Positions 8,241 through 16,863 of a stretch of 64,000 nt of DNA are shown one piece after another. The stretch covers positions 744,001 to 808,000 of the forward strand of contig NZ_JAMLIE010000001.1 of NCBI RefSeq assembly GCF_023954335.1. Direction: 5' to 3'. The notes beneath the pieces were generated by a model. That model was not told where the DNA came from. It saw only the letters and a list, made by a program, of their open reading frames with translations, and did not search any database. Each line of letters starts with the position of its first letter. Positions within the stretch are counted from its first letter, which is position 1. The translations under genes were made by a program, and so were the position numbers. Source of the stretch: Aquamicrobium sp. (GTDB lineage Bacteria; Pseudomonadota; Alphaproteobacteria; Rhizobiales; Rhizobiaceae).

Positions 8241-9473
8241 ATGTACGGCCATCTCAGGAACCTTACCGTCGTCGAGGGCGCGTCCTTCATCGCCGCGCCC
8301 TCCTGCGGGCTCTACCTCGCCCAGCTCGGCGCCCGCGTCATCCGTTTCGACCAGATCGGCGGCGGCCCGGATTTCGGCCGCTGGCCGAAGGACGCCGGCG
8401 GCGGCAGCCTCTACTGGGAGGGGCTGAACAAGGGCAAGCAGTCGGTGGCCATCGACCTGCGCAAGCCCGAGGGCAGGGAGCTGGCCGTGCGCCTCGCCAC
8501 CGCGCCCGGCGACGGCGCGGGCATCTTCCTCACCAACTATCCGCCCGAGGGGTTCCTGTCGCATGCGAGCCTCGCCGCCCGCCGCCCGGACCAGATCACC
8601 GTGCGCGTCATGGGCTGGGCCGATGGCAGCTCGGCGCTCGACTACACCATCAACGCGGCGGTCGGCCTGCCCGACATGACCGGTCACCCCGACGATCCGC
8701 GGCCCGTCAACCACGTCCTTCCGGCCTGGGACCTGCTGACCGGCTCGATGGCGGCGCTTTCCCTCTTGGCGTCCGAGCGCCGCCGGCGCGAGACGGGCGC
8801 GGGCGAGGAGGTGCGCGTGCCGTTGAGCGACGTGGCCATCTCGACGCTCGGCAATCTCGGCCAGATCGCCGAGGTCACGCTGTCCGGGCAGGACCGGCCG
8901 CGCGTCGGCAACGACCTGTTCGGTGCCTTCGGGCGCGATTTCATCACCGCCGACGGCAGCCGCATCATGATCGTCGCCATCACCGCGCGCCAGTGGAGCG
9001 GGCTGGTCTCGTGCCTTTCGCTCGGCGCGGAGGTCGCGGCGCTGGAGGCGCAAGCCGGCGTCTCCTTCGCCCATGACGAGGGGCTGCGCTTCGAGCATCG
9101 CGAGGCGCTGAACGGGCTCGTCGGCGCGGCGGTCGGCGCGCGGACGCTGGCCGATCTCGCGCCGGCGTTCGAGAAAGATGGCGTGTGCTGGGCGCCCTAC
9201 CGGACGCTGCGGCAGGCCGTCGCCGAGGACCGCCGCCTCGTCTCCGGCAACCCGCTGTTCTCGTCGCTCGACCATCCGAGCGGCCGGCGCTATCCCGCGC
9301 CGGGCTTCGCGGCGACGATGTCAGGCGAGGCGCGCGCGCCGGCCGCGCCGGCCCCCGCGCTCGGCGCCGACACCGAGGAAGTGCTCGCCGACCTGCTCGG
9401 CTGCGACGGCGCGGAGATCGCGGCGCTGCACGACCGCGGCGTGGTCGCCTCGGCCGGGAAGGGCCGGGCATGA
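8241..9473 (+). CDS. mct: Family III CoA-transferase, 2-methylfumaryl-CoA isomerase (Mct)
   Basis: A 410-residue CaiB/BaiF-family protein. The region VNHVLPAWDLLTGSMAALSLLASER carries an Asp at the family catalytic position, and NDLFGAFGRDFITADG follows. These segments match what I know of mesaconyl-CoA C1-C4 CoA transferase of the 3-hydroxypropionate bicycle, which moves CoA within the molecule from C1 to C4 of mesaconate. The assignment is strengthened by the next two genes, a mesaconyl-C4-CoA hydratase and a methylsuccinyl-CoA dehydrogenase, which supply the following and preceding steps. Translation is probably coupled to dctM (two-base gap) and to meh (four-base overlap). A generic dicarboxylate CoA-transferase role is the main alternative. 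Confidence 0.85.
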   Translation: MYGHLRNLTVVEGASFIAAPSCGLYLAQLGARVIRFDQIGGGPDFGRWPKDAGGGSLYWEGLNKGKQSVAIDLRKPEGRELAVRLATAPGDGAGIFLTNYPPEGFLSHASLAARRPDQITVRVMGWADGSSALDYTINAAVGLPDMTGHPDDPRPVNHVLPAWDLLTGSMAALSLLASERRRRETGAGEEVRVPLSDVAISTLGNLGQIAEVTLSGQDRPRVGNDLFGAFGRDFITADGSRIMIVAITARQWSGLVSCLSLGAEVAALEAQAGVSFAHDEGLRFEHREALNGLVGAAVGARTLADLAPAFEKDGVCWAPYRTLRQAVAEDRRLVSGNPLFSSLDHPSGRRYPAPGFAATMSGEARAPAAPAPALGADTEEVLADLLGCDGAEIAALHDRGVVASAGKGRA

Positions 9474-10315
9474 GCGCGCTGCCGCCCGGCGCGATCGATC
9501 TCTACCGGTCCTTCATCGGCCGGACCGAGGCGGCGAGGCAGTATCTCGACCCGGTGAGCCTGAAGCGGTTCCTCACCGTCCTCGGCGAGAACGGCGAAGC
9601 CCCTGCGGCGTTGCCGGCGATGACGCACTGGGCCTATTTCCTGCCGTTGCCGTCGAACGACGAGATCGGCGAGGACGGCCACCCGAGGCGCGGCGGCTTC
9701 CTGCCGCCGGTCGCCCTGCCGCGCCGGATGTTCGCCAGCGGATCGAGCGAATTCCACGCGCCGCTGCGCGCCGGCGCGGAGGCCGAGTGCGTAACGCGGA
9801 TCGTCGACGTCGTCCACAAGGACGGCCGCAGCGGCGAGCTGGTGTTCCTCGAGCTGGATAAGACGATCTCGCAGGACGGCGAGACCTGCGTGGTCGAGCG
9901 CCAGACGATCGTCTATCGCGGCGACGGCGCAAAGGTGCCGCCGGTGGAGCCGGCGCCGGAAGCCGGGGCGGGCGGCGACGCCGTATGGCGGCCGGGTCCG
10001 GTCGATCTCTTCCGCTTCTCCGCCGTCACCTTCAACGGCCATCGCATCCACTACGACGCGCCCTACGCCGCCGATGTCGAGGGCTATCCCGGCCTCGTCG
10101 TCCACGGGCCGTTCACGGCCTCGAAGCTGTGCCGCCTCGCCGCGGGCATGCGCCCCGGCCGGGCGATGGCCAGCTTCGCCTTCCGCGCGGCCGCGCCGCT
10201 GTTCTGCGGCCAGCCCGTCCGGATGCGGGCCGAGGCAGGCGAGGACGGCCTTGCCCTGAGCGCGATCCGGCAGGACGGCAAGGTCGCGGTGGCGGCGCAG
10301 GCTTCCTTCCATTGA
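9470..10315 (+). CDS. meh: 3-methylfumaryl-CoA (mesaconyl-C4-CoA) hydratase, FAS1-MaoC type
   Basis: A 281-residue protein starting MSALPPGAIDLYRSFIGRTE, with an N-terminal FAS1-like dehydratase half and a C-terminal MaoC hot-dog half. The latter holds FRFSAVTFNGHRIHYD (general-acid Asp/His region) and VEGYPGLVVHGPF. Size and fold match Meh, which hydrates mesaconyl-C4-CoA to (S)-citramalyl-CoA. The ATG overlaps the mct stop by four bases, so the two enzymes are made together as in 3-hydroxypropionate bicycle clusters. Citramalyl-CoA would then be split to pyruvate and acetyl-CoA by a lyase that is not in this window. Confidence 0.86.
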   Translation: MSALPPGAIDLYRSFIGRTEAARQYLDPVSLKRFLTVLGENGEAPAALPAMTHWAYFLPLPSNDEIGEDGHPRRGGFLPPVALPRRMFASGSSEFHAPLRAGAEAECVTRIVDVVHKDGRSGELVFLELDKTISQDGETCVVERQTIVYRGDGAKVPPVEPAPEAGAGGDAVWRPGPVDLFRFSAVTFNGHRIHYDAPYAADVEGYPGLVVHGPFTASKLCRLAAGMRPGRAMASFAFRAAAPLFCGQPVRMRAEAGEDGLALSAIRQDGKVAVAAQASFH

Positions 10316-10341
10316 TCCCGACAACGAAAGACGAGCGCGAC

Positions 10342-12021
10342 ATGTCCGATATGCAGGAGGAGCTTTCCCCTGAGACCCTGATCTCGAAGGCGGAGGATGC
10401 CGTCGCCGCGGCCCGCCGCTTCGCCGACGAGGCGCGAGGCGCCGTCCGGCGCGCGGTCTGCGGCCCCGACGGCAAGCTCGACCCCGCGCGGGCGGACGCG
10501 GCGCAGCGCCGGCTGCACGGCCTCGCCTGGATCGCCACCTATGTCGAGACGCTCGCCCAGACGCTGCAATGGGCGGGCGCGCTTCACCGCGCCGGCCGGT
10601 TCGGCGAGAACGAGCGCGACGTGCTGCTCATCGGCTTCGGCGAATATCTCGCCGCGCTGGCCGACGGCATCGCCATGAGCCAGAACGAATATGCGCGGCC
10701 GCGCGAGCTCGGCGTCGAGGCGGCCGCTTCCGTGCTCGTCGCCGACGAGGCGGTGGATTTCTTCCTGCGCGACGGCAACACCGCCGCCCGCCGCCACGCC
10801 CTCGTCGAGCGGCTTTATGCCGGCGGCGGCGTCGCCGAGACGCTGGGCGACGACGACCTGGACCTGGTGCGCGAGCAGTTCCGCCGCTTCGCGCAGGACA
10901 GGATCGCCCCCTTCGCCCAGCAATGGCACCACGACAACGCGCTGATCCCGACCGAGGTGATCGACGAGATGGCGGCGCTGGGCGTGTTCGGCGTCTGCGT
11001 CGACCCGCGCTATGGCGGGCTCGGCATGGGCAAGCTCGCCATGTGCGTGGTGACGGAGGAGCTGAGCCGCGCCTGGATCGCGGCCGGCTCCCTCGGCACG
11101 CGCTCCGAGATCGCCTGCGAGCTGATCTCCGACGCCGGCACGCCGGAGCAGAAGGAGCGCTGGCTGCCGCGCATCGCGTCTGGCGAGGTCCTGCCCACGG
11201 CGGTCTTCACCGAGCCGGACACCGGCTCCGACCTCGCCAGCCTGCGCACCCGCGCGACGCGGCAGGCCGACGGCAGCTGGCGTATCGACGGCAACAAGAC
11301 ATGGATCACCCACGCCGCGCGCAGCGACGTGATGACGCTGCTGGCCCGCACCGACCCGGCCAAGCCCGGCCATGACGGGCTGTCGATGTTCATCGCGCCG
11401 AAGCCGCGCGGCACCGAGGAGGACCCGTTCCCGGCCGAGGGCATGACGGGCAGCGAGATCGAGGTGCTCGGCTATCGCGGCATGCGCGAATACGAGCTCG
11501 GCTTCGCCGGCTTCCGCGTCGAGGCCGACGGCCTGCTCGGCGGCGTCGAGGGGCAGGGATTCAGGCAGCTGATGCGCACCTTCGAGAGCGCCCGGGTCCA
11601 GACCGCGGCGCGCGCCATCGGCGTGGCGTGGAAGGCGTTCGACCTCGGCTTCCGCTACGGCGGCGAGCGCCGGCAGTTCGGCAAGCCGCTGTGGCGGTTC
11701 CCGCGCGTCGGCGACAAGCTGGCGCTGATGGCCGTCGAGACGGTGATGGCGCGCGAGCTGACCTATTTCGCCGCCCGCGAGAAGGACCAGGCCCGCCGCT
11801 GCGACGTCGAGGCCGGCATGGCCAAGCTGCTGGCAGCGCGCATTGCCTGGAGCAATGCCGACACCGCGCTCCAGGTCCATGGCGGCAACGGCTACGCGCT
11901 GGAATACGAGATCAGCCGCGTCCTGTGCGACGCGCGCATCCTCAGCATCTTCGAGGGCGCGGCCGAGATTCAGGCCCATGTCATCGCGCGCGGCCTGCTG
12001 GCAGCCGGGCGCAACACCTGA
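10342..12021 (+). CDS. mcd: (2S)-Methylsuccinyl-CoA dehydrogenase (Mcd)
   Basis: A 559-residue flavoprotein, far longer than ordinary acyl-CoA dehydrogenases (about 380). The extra N-terminal domain of about 160 residues (TYVETLAQTLQWAGALH, LLIGFGEYLAALADGIAMSQ) is the mark of methylsuccinyl-CoA dehydrogenase. The body has TAVFTEPDTGSDLASL, YRGMREYELGF, FESARVQTAARAIG, LTYFAAREKDQARRCD and the catalytic-Glu segment IFEGAAEIQ. In the ethylmalonyl-CoA pathway Mcd oxidises methylsuccinyl-CoA to mesaconyl-C1-CoA, passing electrons to ETF. No ethylmalonyl-CoA mutase, crotonyl-CoA carboxylase/reductase or mesaconyl-CoA hydratase genes accompany it here; it sits with mct and meh instead. The start is ATG 10342; a weak ribosome site makes the exact start a little uncertain. 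Confidence 0.93.
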   Translation: MSDMQEELSPETLISKAEDAVAAARRFADEARGAVRRAVCGPDGKLDPARADAAQRRLHGLAWIATYVETLAQTLQWAGALHRAGRFGENERDVLLIGFGEYLAALADGIAMSQNEYARPRELGVEAAASVLVADEAVDFFLRDGNTAARRHALVERLYAGGGVAETLGDDDLDLVREQFRRFAQDRIAPFAQQWHHDNALIPTEVIDEMAALGVFGVCVDPRYGGLGMGKLAMCVVTEELSRAWIAAGSLGTRSEIACELISDAGTPEQKERWLPRIASGEVLPTAVFTEPDTGSDLASLRTRATRQADGSWRIDGNKTWITHAARSDVMTLLARTDPAKPGHDGLSMFIAPKPRGTEEDPFPAEGMTGSEIEVLGYRGMREYELGFAGFRVEADGLLGGVEGQGFRQLMRTFESARVQTAARAIGVAWKAFDLGFRYGGERRQFGKPLWRFPRVGDKLALMAVETVMARELTYFAAREKDQARRCDVEAGMAKLLAARIAWSNADTALQVHGGNGYALEYEISRVLCDARILSIFEGAAEIQAHVIARGLLAAGRNT

Positions 12022-12279
12022 CGCGGCGGACGAGGGCGGGCGGCTTATCGCGCCGGCTCCGCGACGGCCGGCCCCGACGGGCCGCCGCACGACGGCCGCC
12101 TGAAAGCATCGCCCCAACGCCGCTCCTCCCGCCGCGCGCGGCCCGTCTCGTCTCGGACGCCGGCGCAGCCGCCGGCCGTTCCGAGCCGCAATGCGCAAGC
12201 CACTTGCATTCCGCAAGGATAAGCTTTATTATGAATACTATATTCATAGAATGAATATTTTACCCAAAGGGAGGATGCA
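12022..12279 (+). promoter_or_regulatory. dctP promoter and triple half-site operator
   Basis: Between mcd and dctP lies a 258-bp gap. A good sigma-70-like promoter is visible: TTGCAT (12204-12209), a 17-bp spacer and TATTAT (12227-12232). Overlapping and following the -10 is a near-perfect array ATGAATA-CTA-TATTCAT-AGA-ATGAATA (12231-12257), that is three 7-bp half-sites with 10-bp periodicity and alternating orientation. Position over the start site suggests repression. A degenerate copy lies at 5772-5798. The ribosome site GGGAGG (12269-12274) precedes ATG 12280. The GC-rich stretch 12022-12200 holds no gene I recognise. Confidence 0.7.
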
Positions 12280-13362
12280 ATGAAGAGACGTGAAATGCTT
12301 GGAATGGTGGCCGGGGGCATGGCGGGCGCGCTGGCCGCGCCGCACGTGGCCTCCGCGCAGGACAAGGCGACCGTGACCTGGCGTTGCGCGTCGAGCTTCC
12401 CCAAGAGCGTCGAGATCCTGTACGGCAACGCGCCGGTGATGAGCGAGATCCTGTCGCGCCTGACCGATGGCGCCTTCAAGCTGCAGGTCTTCGCCGCCGG
12501 CGAGCTGGTGCCGCCGCTTGCGGTGCTCGATTCCGTGTCCACGAACGCGGTCGAGGTCGGCCACACCGCGCTCTACTACTTCTTCGGCAAGGACCCCGCG
12601 CTCGCCTTCGGCACGCACATCCCCTTCGGCCTCAACTCGCGCCAGCAGAACGCTTGGCTGTCGCGCGAGGGCACGGCCAAGGAGATCGACCGGATTCTCG
12701 CCAAGTACAATCTGGTCGGCTTCGTCGGCGGCAACACCGGCGCGCAGATGGGCGGCTTCTATCGCAAGGAGATCAACTCGGTCGAAGACCTGCAGGGCCT
12801 GAAAATCCGCATCTCCGGCCTCGGCGGCCGCATTCTCTCCAACATGGGGGCGATCGTCCAGCAGGTCGCGGCGGCCGACATCTATCCCTCGCTCGAGAAG
12901 GGCACGCTCGACGCGGCCGAGTTCAACGCCCCGCACGACGACCAGAAGATGGGCCTTCACAAGGTTGCGCCTCACTACTACTTCCCCGGCTTCTGGGACG
13001 GCTCCAACGTGCAGCACTTCATCGTCAACGCCGACGAATGGGCCAAGCTGCCGCCGCATTTCCAGGAGGCGTTCCGCGTCGCCGCCTTCGTCGCCAACTA
13101 CGACAGCCTGCAGAAATACGACATCGCCAACGCGGCCGCGCTCGGCAGGATCGTCGCCGAGGGCGCGATCATCAAGCAGTTCCCGCAGGACGTGCTCGCC
13201 GCCGCCTTCAAGGTGGCGCACGAGATCTACGAGGAGATCTCGGCCGAGAACGAGGACTTCGCCATCCTCTACAAGGACATGCAGGAGTTCCAGCAGCAGG
13301 TGGCGCGCTGGCATCGCATCTCCGAGCTGGCCTACGACTCGACCGTCGCGCGCCTGCTCTAG
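12280..13362 (+). CDS. dctP: TRAP transporter periplasmic binding protein DctP (2-oxo-acid type)
   Basis: A 360-residue protein with a twin-arginine-like or Sec signal peptide (MKRREMLGMVAGGMAGALAAPHVASAQ, cleavage near residue 27). The mature part shows RCASSFPKSVEILYG, VFAAGELVPPLAVLDSV, HTALYYFFGKDPALAFGTHIPFG and LKIRISGLGG, the pattern of the TakP/FcbT1 subgroup. TakP members bind 2-oxo acids or lactate with a cation, so an organic acid with a 2-oxo or hydroxy group is a reasonable ligand guess. It should deliver to DctQM at 6011-8238. It has its own promoter and operator, which would allow the excess of binding protein normally needed. Confidence 0.93.
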   Translation: MKRREMLGMVAGGMAGALAAPHVASAQDKATVTWRCASSFPKSVEILYGNAPVMSEILSRLTDGAFKLQVFAAGELVPPLAVLDSVSTNAVEVGHTALYYFFGKDPALAFGTHIPFGLNSRQQNAWLSREGTAKEIDRILAKYNLVGFVGGNTGAQMGGFYRKEINSVEDLQGLKIRISGLGGRILSNMGAIVQQVAAADIYPSLEKGTLDAAEFNAPHDDQKMGLHKVAPHYYFPGFWDGSNVQHFIVNADEWAKLPPHFQEAFRVAAFVANYDSLQKYDIANAAALGRIVAEGAIIKQFPQDVLAAAFKVAHEIYEEISAENEDFAILYKDMQEFQQQVARWHRISELAYDSTVARLL

Positions 13363-13403
13363 GGCTTTTCGCCGCCACGGCAACCGCATGAGACATCGGC
13401 CCC

Positions 13404-14201
13404 ATGACACAGAATGACGGACGTTCCGGCTCCGCTCCGGCGCGGCGGGTTTTCATCACCGGCGGCACTTCCGGGCTCGGGCAGGCGATCGCCCGTCATT
13501 TCCATCGTCTCGGGGCCGATGTCGGCATCTTCGATCTTGCGATTCCCGACGGCGCGGCCGAGGCCATCGCCGCGGGCGTCGTCTCGTCCGGGCGCATCCT
13601 CCCCTTCCGGGGCGACGTGCGCGAGGAGGCCGACCTCGTCCGCGCGGTCGAGGGGTTCACCGCCGCCTGCGGCCACATCGACGTCGTCGTCTGCGCGGCG
13701 GGGATCGTCCGGCCCGGCCGGCTGGAGGAGATGCCGCTCGGCGAGTTCCGCGCGGTGATGGACACCAACCTCGTCGGCTCGCTGCTGACGTTCCGGGCCG
13801 CGCTTCCGGCCCTGCGCCGGCGGCCCTCGGGGCCATGCGGGGCCAAGGTGGTGTTCATCTCGTCGATCAACGCCACCCACCCCAAGCAGGGCATGGGCGC
13901 CTATTCCCTGTCCAAGGTGGCGATCAACAACATGACGCGCGTGCTGGCGCGCGAGCATGCCGCCGAAGGCATCCAGATCAACGCGATCGCCCCCGGCACC
14001 ATCGACACGCCGATGGTCAGCAACCTGATGAGCAGCCTTGCCGGCGGGGGAGAGGTCAAACTTTACGGCGAGGCGCCGATCGGCCGCGTCGGCGCGCCGA
14101 CCGACATCCTGAAGCCGCTCGAGCTGCTTTGCGCCGAGGACGAGACCTTCATGACCGGTGCGGTCATCACCCTCGACGGCGGGCGCTCGGCCGCGGACTG
14201 A
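13404..14201 (+). CDS. Short-chain dehydrogenase/reductase
   Basis: A classical SDR of 265 residues. The cofactor motif TGGTSGLG is at 19-26, CAAG at 97-100, and the catalytic Ser153/154, Tyr167 and Lys171 lie in SSIN and YSLSK. The C-terminal GAVITLDGGRSAAD matches the family ending. It lies 41 bp downstream of dctP and is probably co-transcribed, so it may act on the imported acid or a derived hydroxy/oxo acid. The substrate is not readable from the sequence. Its 3' end faces the phosphomannomutase gene, with 14 bp between the stops and no evident terminator. Confidence 0.88.
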   Translation: MTQNDGRSGSAPARRVFITGGTSGLGQAIARHFHRLGADVGIFDLAIPDGAAEAIAAGVVSSGRILPFRGDVREEADLVRAVEGFTAACGHIDVVVCAAGIVRPGRLEEMPLGEFRAVMDTNLVGSLLTFRAALPALRRRPSGPCGAKVVFISSINATHPKQGMGAYSLSKVAINNMTRVLAREHAAEGIQINAIAPGTIDTPMVSNLMSSLAGGGEVKLYGEAPIGRVGAPTDILKPLELLCAEDETFMTGAVITLDGGRSAAD

Positions 14202-14215
14202 GCGGCCTTCGGCGT

Positions 14216-15649
14216 CTACGCCCCTGCCTTGTCGATCTCCGCCCTGGCGACGGCGAGGCCCCAGCCGAGCAGCGCCTCGGCCTGCGCCGCGTCGGCGGCC
14301 TCCACATAGCACCTGACCTCCGGCGCGTTGCCGGACACGCGGAAATGGACGGTCAGCCCGCCGGCCGAGCGGATGCGCACGCCGTCGCGCGCGTCGACGG
14401 CGGCGATGGGTCCGAGCGCGCCGAGAAGGTCGCGCCGGTAGGCCTCGTCATGCTCCAGCCGGTCGAGGAACGGCCCGCTCGCCCGGGCAGGCACCTCGCG
14501 CAGGCGGTCGCTGGCCGTGGCGCGGAAGCCGAAGCCGGCGGCGAGCCGCGACAGGGGTTGGCCGCTGCGGGCGATCTCGCTGAGGACGCAGGCGATGGGC
14601 AGCATCGCGTCGCGCGTCGGCAGCGCCGCGAGCCGCCGGCCCTCCTCCTCCACCGGCGAGGCGAGCAGCACGCCGCCATTCGCCTCGAAGCCGGCGACGC
14701 GCCCCGCGCCCGACGCGACGGCGGCGGCCATGCCCTCGATGACATAGGGCGAGCCGACGCGGGTGCGCACGACCGCGCCGAACCGGCCGCACGTCTCCAG
14801 CGCCGAATTGGAGGTGACGGGCGTGACCACCGTATCCGCCCCGAGCCGCGCCGCCGTCATCGCCCCGACGAGGTCGCCGCGCACGAAGCGCCCCGCCTCG
14901 TCGGCGATCAACGGCCGGTCGGCGTCGCCATCGGTGGAGACGATGGCGTCGAGAGGCTGCTCGCCGGCGAAGCGGCGAAGGAGATCGACGTCCTCCGGCC
15001 GCAGCGCCTCGGTGTCGACGGGAACGAAGGATTGCGCCCGGCCGAGCGCGACCGCCTCGGCCCCGAGCGCGCCGAGCAGGTCGACGATCAGGTCGCGGGC
15101 GACGGAGGAATGCTGGTAGACGCCGACGCGCAGGCCCTTCAGCGCCTCGCCGCCGAAGAAGTCGAGCGTGCGGGCCGAATAGCGGGCGAGGATGTCGGGC
15201 AGGGCGCGCAGCGCGCCGGGCTGTGCCGCGTCGGGCGGCGGCGGGCCGGCATGGATCGCGACGATCCCTTCCTCGTCCCGTTTGTCGATCTCGCCGTCGG
15301 CCCGGTAGAATTTCAGCCCGTTGCGGTCCTCCGGTATGTGGCTGCCGGTGACCATGATCGCCGGCAGGCCGCGCTCCATCGCGCCGAGCGCCAGCGCCGG
15401 CGTCGGAACCGCGCCGCAATCGAGCGCGTCGAAGCCCGCCGCCCGGATCGCCCCGTGGACGCGGGCGGCGATGGTCGGGCTCGACGCGCGCAGGTCCTGG
15501 CCGACCAGCACGCCGTCGCCGGGCCGGATGTCGCCCCGCTTCTCCAGCAGCGCGAGGAAGGCGCGCGTCCAGCTTTCCGCCGGCGGCCCGTCGAGCTCGC
15601 TGACCAGGCCGCGCAGGCCGCTCGTGCCGAATTTCAGATCAGTTGCCAT
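14216..15649 (-). CDS. Phosphomannomutase / phosphoglucomutase
   Basis: A 477-residue alpha-D-phosphohexomutase. The N-terminal KFGTSGLRG motif, phospho-acceptor Ser103 in TGSHIPEDRNGLKFY, the metal loop DGDADRP (Asp240, 242, 244), the sugar loop EANGG and the C-terminal phosphate-binding FRVSGNAPEVR are all present. The start MATDLKFGTSGLRG at 15649 is fixed by the conserved N-terminus; the open frame extends further upstream without support. It makes mannose-1-phosphate for the GDP-mannose pyrophosphorylase encoded two genes upstream (16864-18279), with a glycosyltransferase gene between. Together they feed Gmd/Rmd at 21890-23858. Confidence 0.93.
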   Translation of the reverse strand: MATDLKFGTSGLRGLVSELDGPPAESWTRAFLALLEKRGDIRPGDGVLVGQDLRASSPTIAARVHGAIRAAGFDALDCGAVPTPALALGAMERGLPAIMVTGSHIPEDRNGLKFYRADGEIDKRDEEGIVAIHAGPPPPDAAQPGALRALPDILARYSARTLDFFGGEALKGLRVGVYQHSSVARDLIVDLLGALGAEAVALGRAQSFVPVDTEALRPEDVDLLRRFAGEQPLDAIVSTDGDADRPLIADEAGRFVRGDLVGAMTAARLGADTVVTPVTSNSALETCGRFGAVVRTRVGSPYVIEGMAAAVASGAGRVAGFEANGGVLLASPVEEEGRRLAALPTRDAMLPIACVLSEIARSGQPLSRLAAGFGFRATASDRLREVPARASGPFLDRLEHDEAYRRDLLGALGPIAAVDARDGVRIRSAGGLTVHFRVSGNAPEVRCYVEAADAAQAEALLGWGLAVARAEIDKAGA

Positions 15650-15686
15650 GGTTTTCCCGTGCCTTCCTGATTTCCCTTTGCCGGCT

Positions 15687-16793
15687 TCAGATACCGTCGC
15701 GCCGGTGCAGCACCTCGCGATAGAGGTCGAGATAGGCGGCGCACATGGTTTCCTCGCGAAACAGCGCCATGAAGCGGGCGCGGGCGTTCGCGCCCATCCG
15801 GGCCGCCAGCGCCTCGTCGCGCGCCAGCGCCAGCATCGCCTCGCCGAGGCGCGCCGGATCGGCCGGCGGCACGGCAAGCCCGGTCTCGCCGTCGAGATTG
15901 GCATAGGTCGTCCCGGTGCCGATCTCGCAGGTGACCATCGGCCGGCCCGCCCTTGCCGCCTCGAGCAGCACCACCCCGAACGCTTCCGAGCGCAGGTGGG
16001 ACGGCAGGACGACGGCGCGGCAAAGCTCGATCAGGCATTCCTTGTCCTCGTCCGACACCGCGCCGACGAGGCGCACATGCGCCGGTACCGCTGCGCCCTC
16101 GAACGCCGAAGGGGCCGACGCGCCGGCGACGACCACCGGAAGGCCGGTCCGCGCCGCCGCCTCGATGAGGAACGGCAGCCCCTTGTAGTAGCGCGCCGAG
16201 CCGACGAACAGGAAGAAGCCGGAGCCGACCCGCCGCCGCCACGCCTCGATGCGCGCCGGCGAGGGCGGCACGCGCTCGCCAAGGGCGAGCGGGATGACGC
16301 GCACCTTGTCCCGGTAGCGAAGCAGCGCCTCGCTGGTCCGCGCATAGTTGGGCGAGGTGGCGACGATGGCGTCGGCGCGCTTGAGGAACGCGTTCATCAG
16401 CGGCTTGTAGGCATGGAGCAGGCGGCGCTGCCGGACGATATCGGAATGGTAGACGACCACCGAGGGCTTTCGCCGGCCATGCAGGAAATAGAGCAGGTCG
16501 CCGAACGGCCACGGGAAATGGTAGGTGACGAGGTCGAACGGCGCGACCAGCCGGCCGAATTCGCGCGCCGCCTGAAGCGAAAAGCTGCTCGACGCCAGGT
16601 GAAGGCTCGACCGCATCGGGTGGAGATAATGGCGGCCGAGATGCGCCGGGACGGCCCGCGCATCGTCGTAGACCGCCATCACATGGCTTTCGACGCCGTC
16701 GTCGGCGAGCCCCTCGGCGAGGGTGTGGATGACGGTCGGCACGCCCGTATTGTCCTCGGGCAGGTAGGTCTTGTAGACGTGCAGCACTTTCAT
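15687..16793 (-). CDS. GT4-family glycosyltransferase
   Basis: A 368-residue GT-B fold protein starting MKVLHVYKTYLPEDNTGVPTV, with a nucleotide-sugar motif SEAFGVVLLEAARAGRP (E-x7-E) and GTGTTYAN after it, as in mannosyl/rhamnosyltransferases of O-antigen and exopolysaccharide clusters. No membrane segment is evident, so it is probably cytosolic or peripheral. It lies between manC-like and manB-like genes in one leftward operon (gaps of 70 and 37 bp), which suggests a GDP-mannose or GDP-rhamnose donor. It may add an adaptor residue to the D-rhamnan chain made by the cluster at 21890-31849. Confidence 0.88.
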   Translation of the reverse strand: MKVLHVYKTYLPEDNTGVPTVIHTLAEGLADDGVESHVMAVYDDARAVPAHLGRHYLHPMRSSLHLASSSFSLQAAREFGRLVAPFDLVTYHFPWPFGDLLYFLHGRRKPSVVVYHSDIVRQRRLLHAYKPLMNAFLKRADAIVATSPNYARTSEALLRYRDKVRVIPLALGERVPPSPARIEAWRRRVGSGFFLFVGSARYYKGLPFLIEAAARTGLPVVVAGASAPSAFEGAAVPAHVRLVGAVSDEDKECLIELCRAVVLPSHLRSEAFGVVLLEAARAGRPMVTCEIGTGTTYANLDGETGLAVPPADPARLGEAMLALARDEALAARMGANARARFMALFREETMCAAYLDLYREVLHRRDGI

Positions 16794-16863
16794 CGGGAGC
16801 CTGCCTGTCGCCGGGGCATCGGCCCGTCACCGCCCCGGCGCGCGCCGCGCGGGCATGTTCCCG

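Noticed and set aside
10342..12021. Ethylmalonyl-CoA pathway cluster
   Set aside because: Mcd is present, but crotonyl-CoA carboxylase/reductase, ethylmalonyl-CoA mutase and mesaconyl-CoA hydratase genes are absent from the window.
10084..12216. Long leftward frame opposite mcd, and similar long frames at 6340-8145, 13835-15670 and 16855-18489
   Set aside because: All are antisense shadows of well-supported genes (mcd, dctM, mutase, manC) with low-complexity translations.
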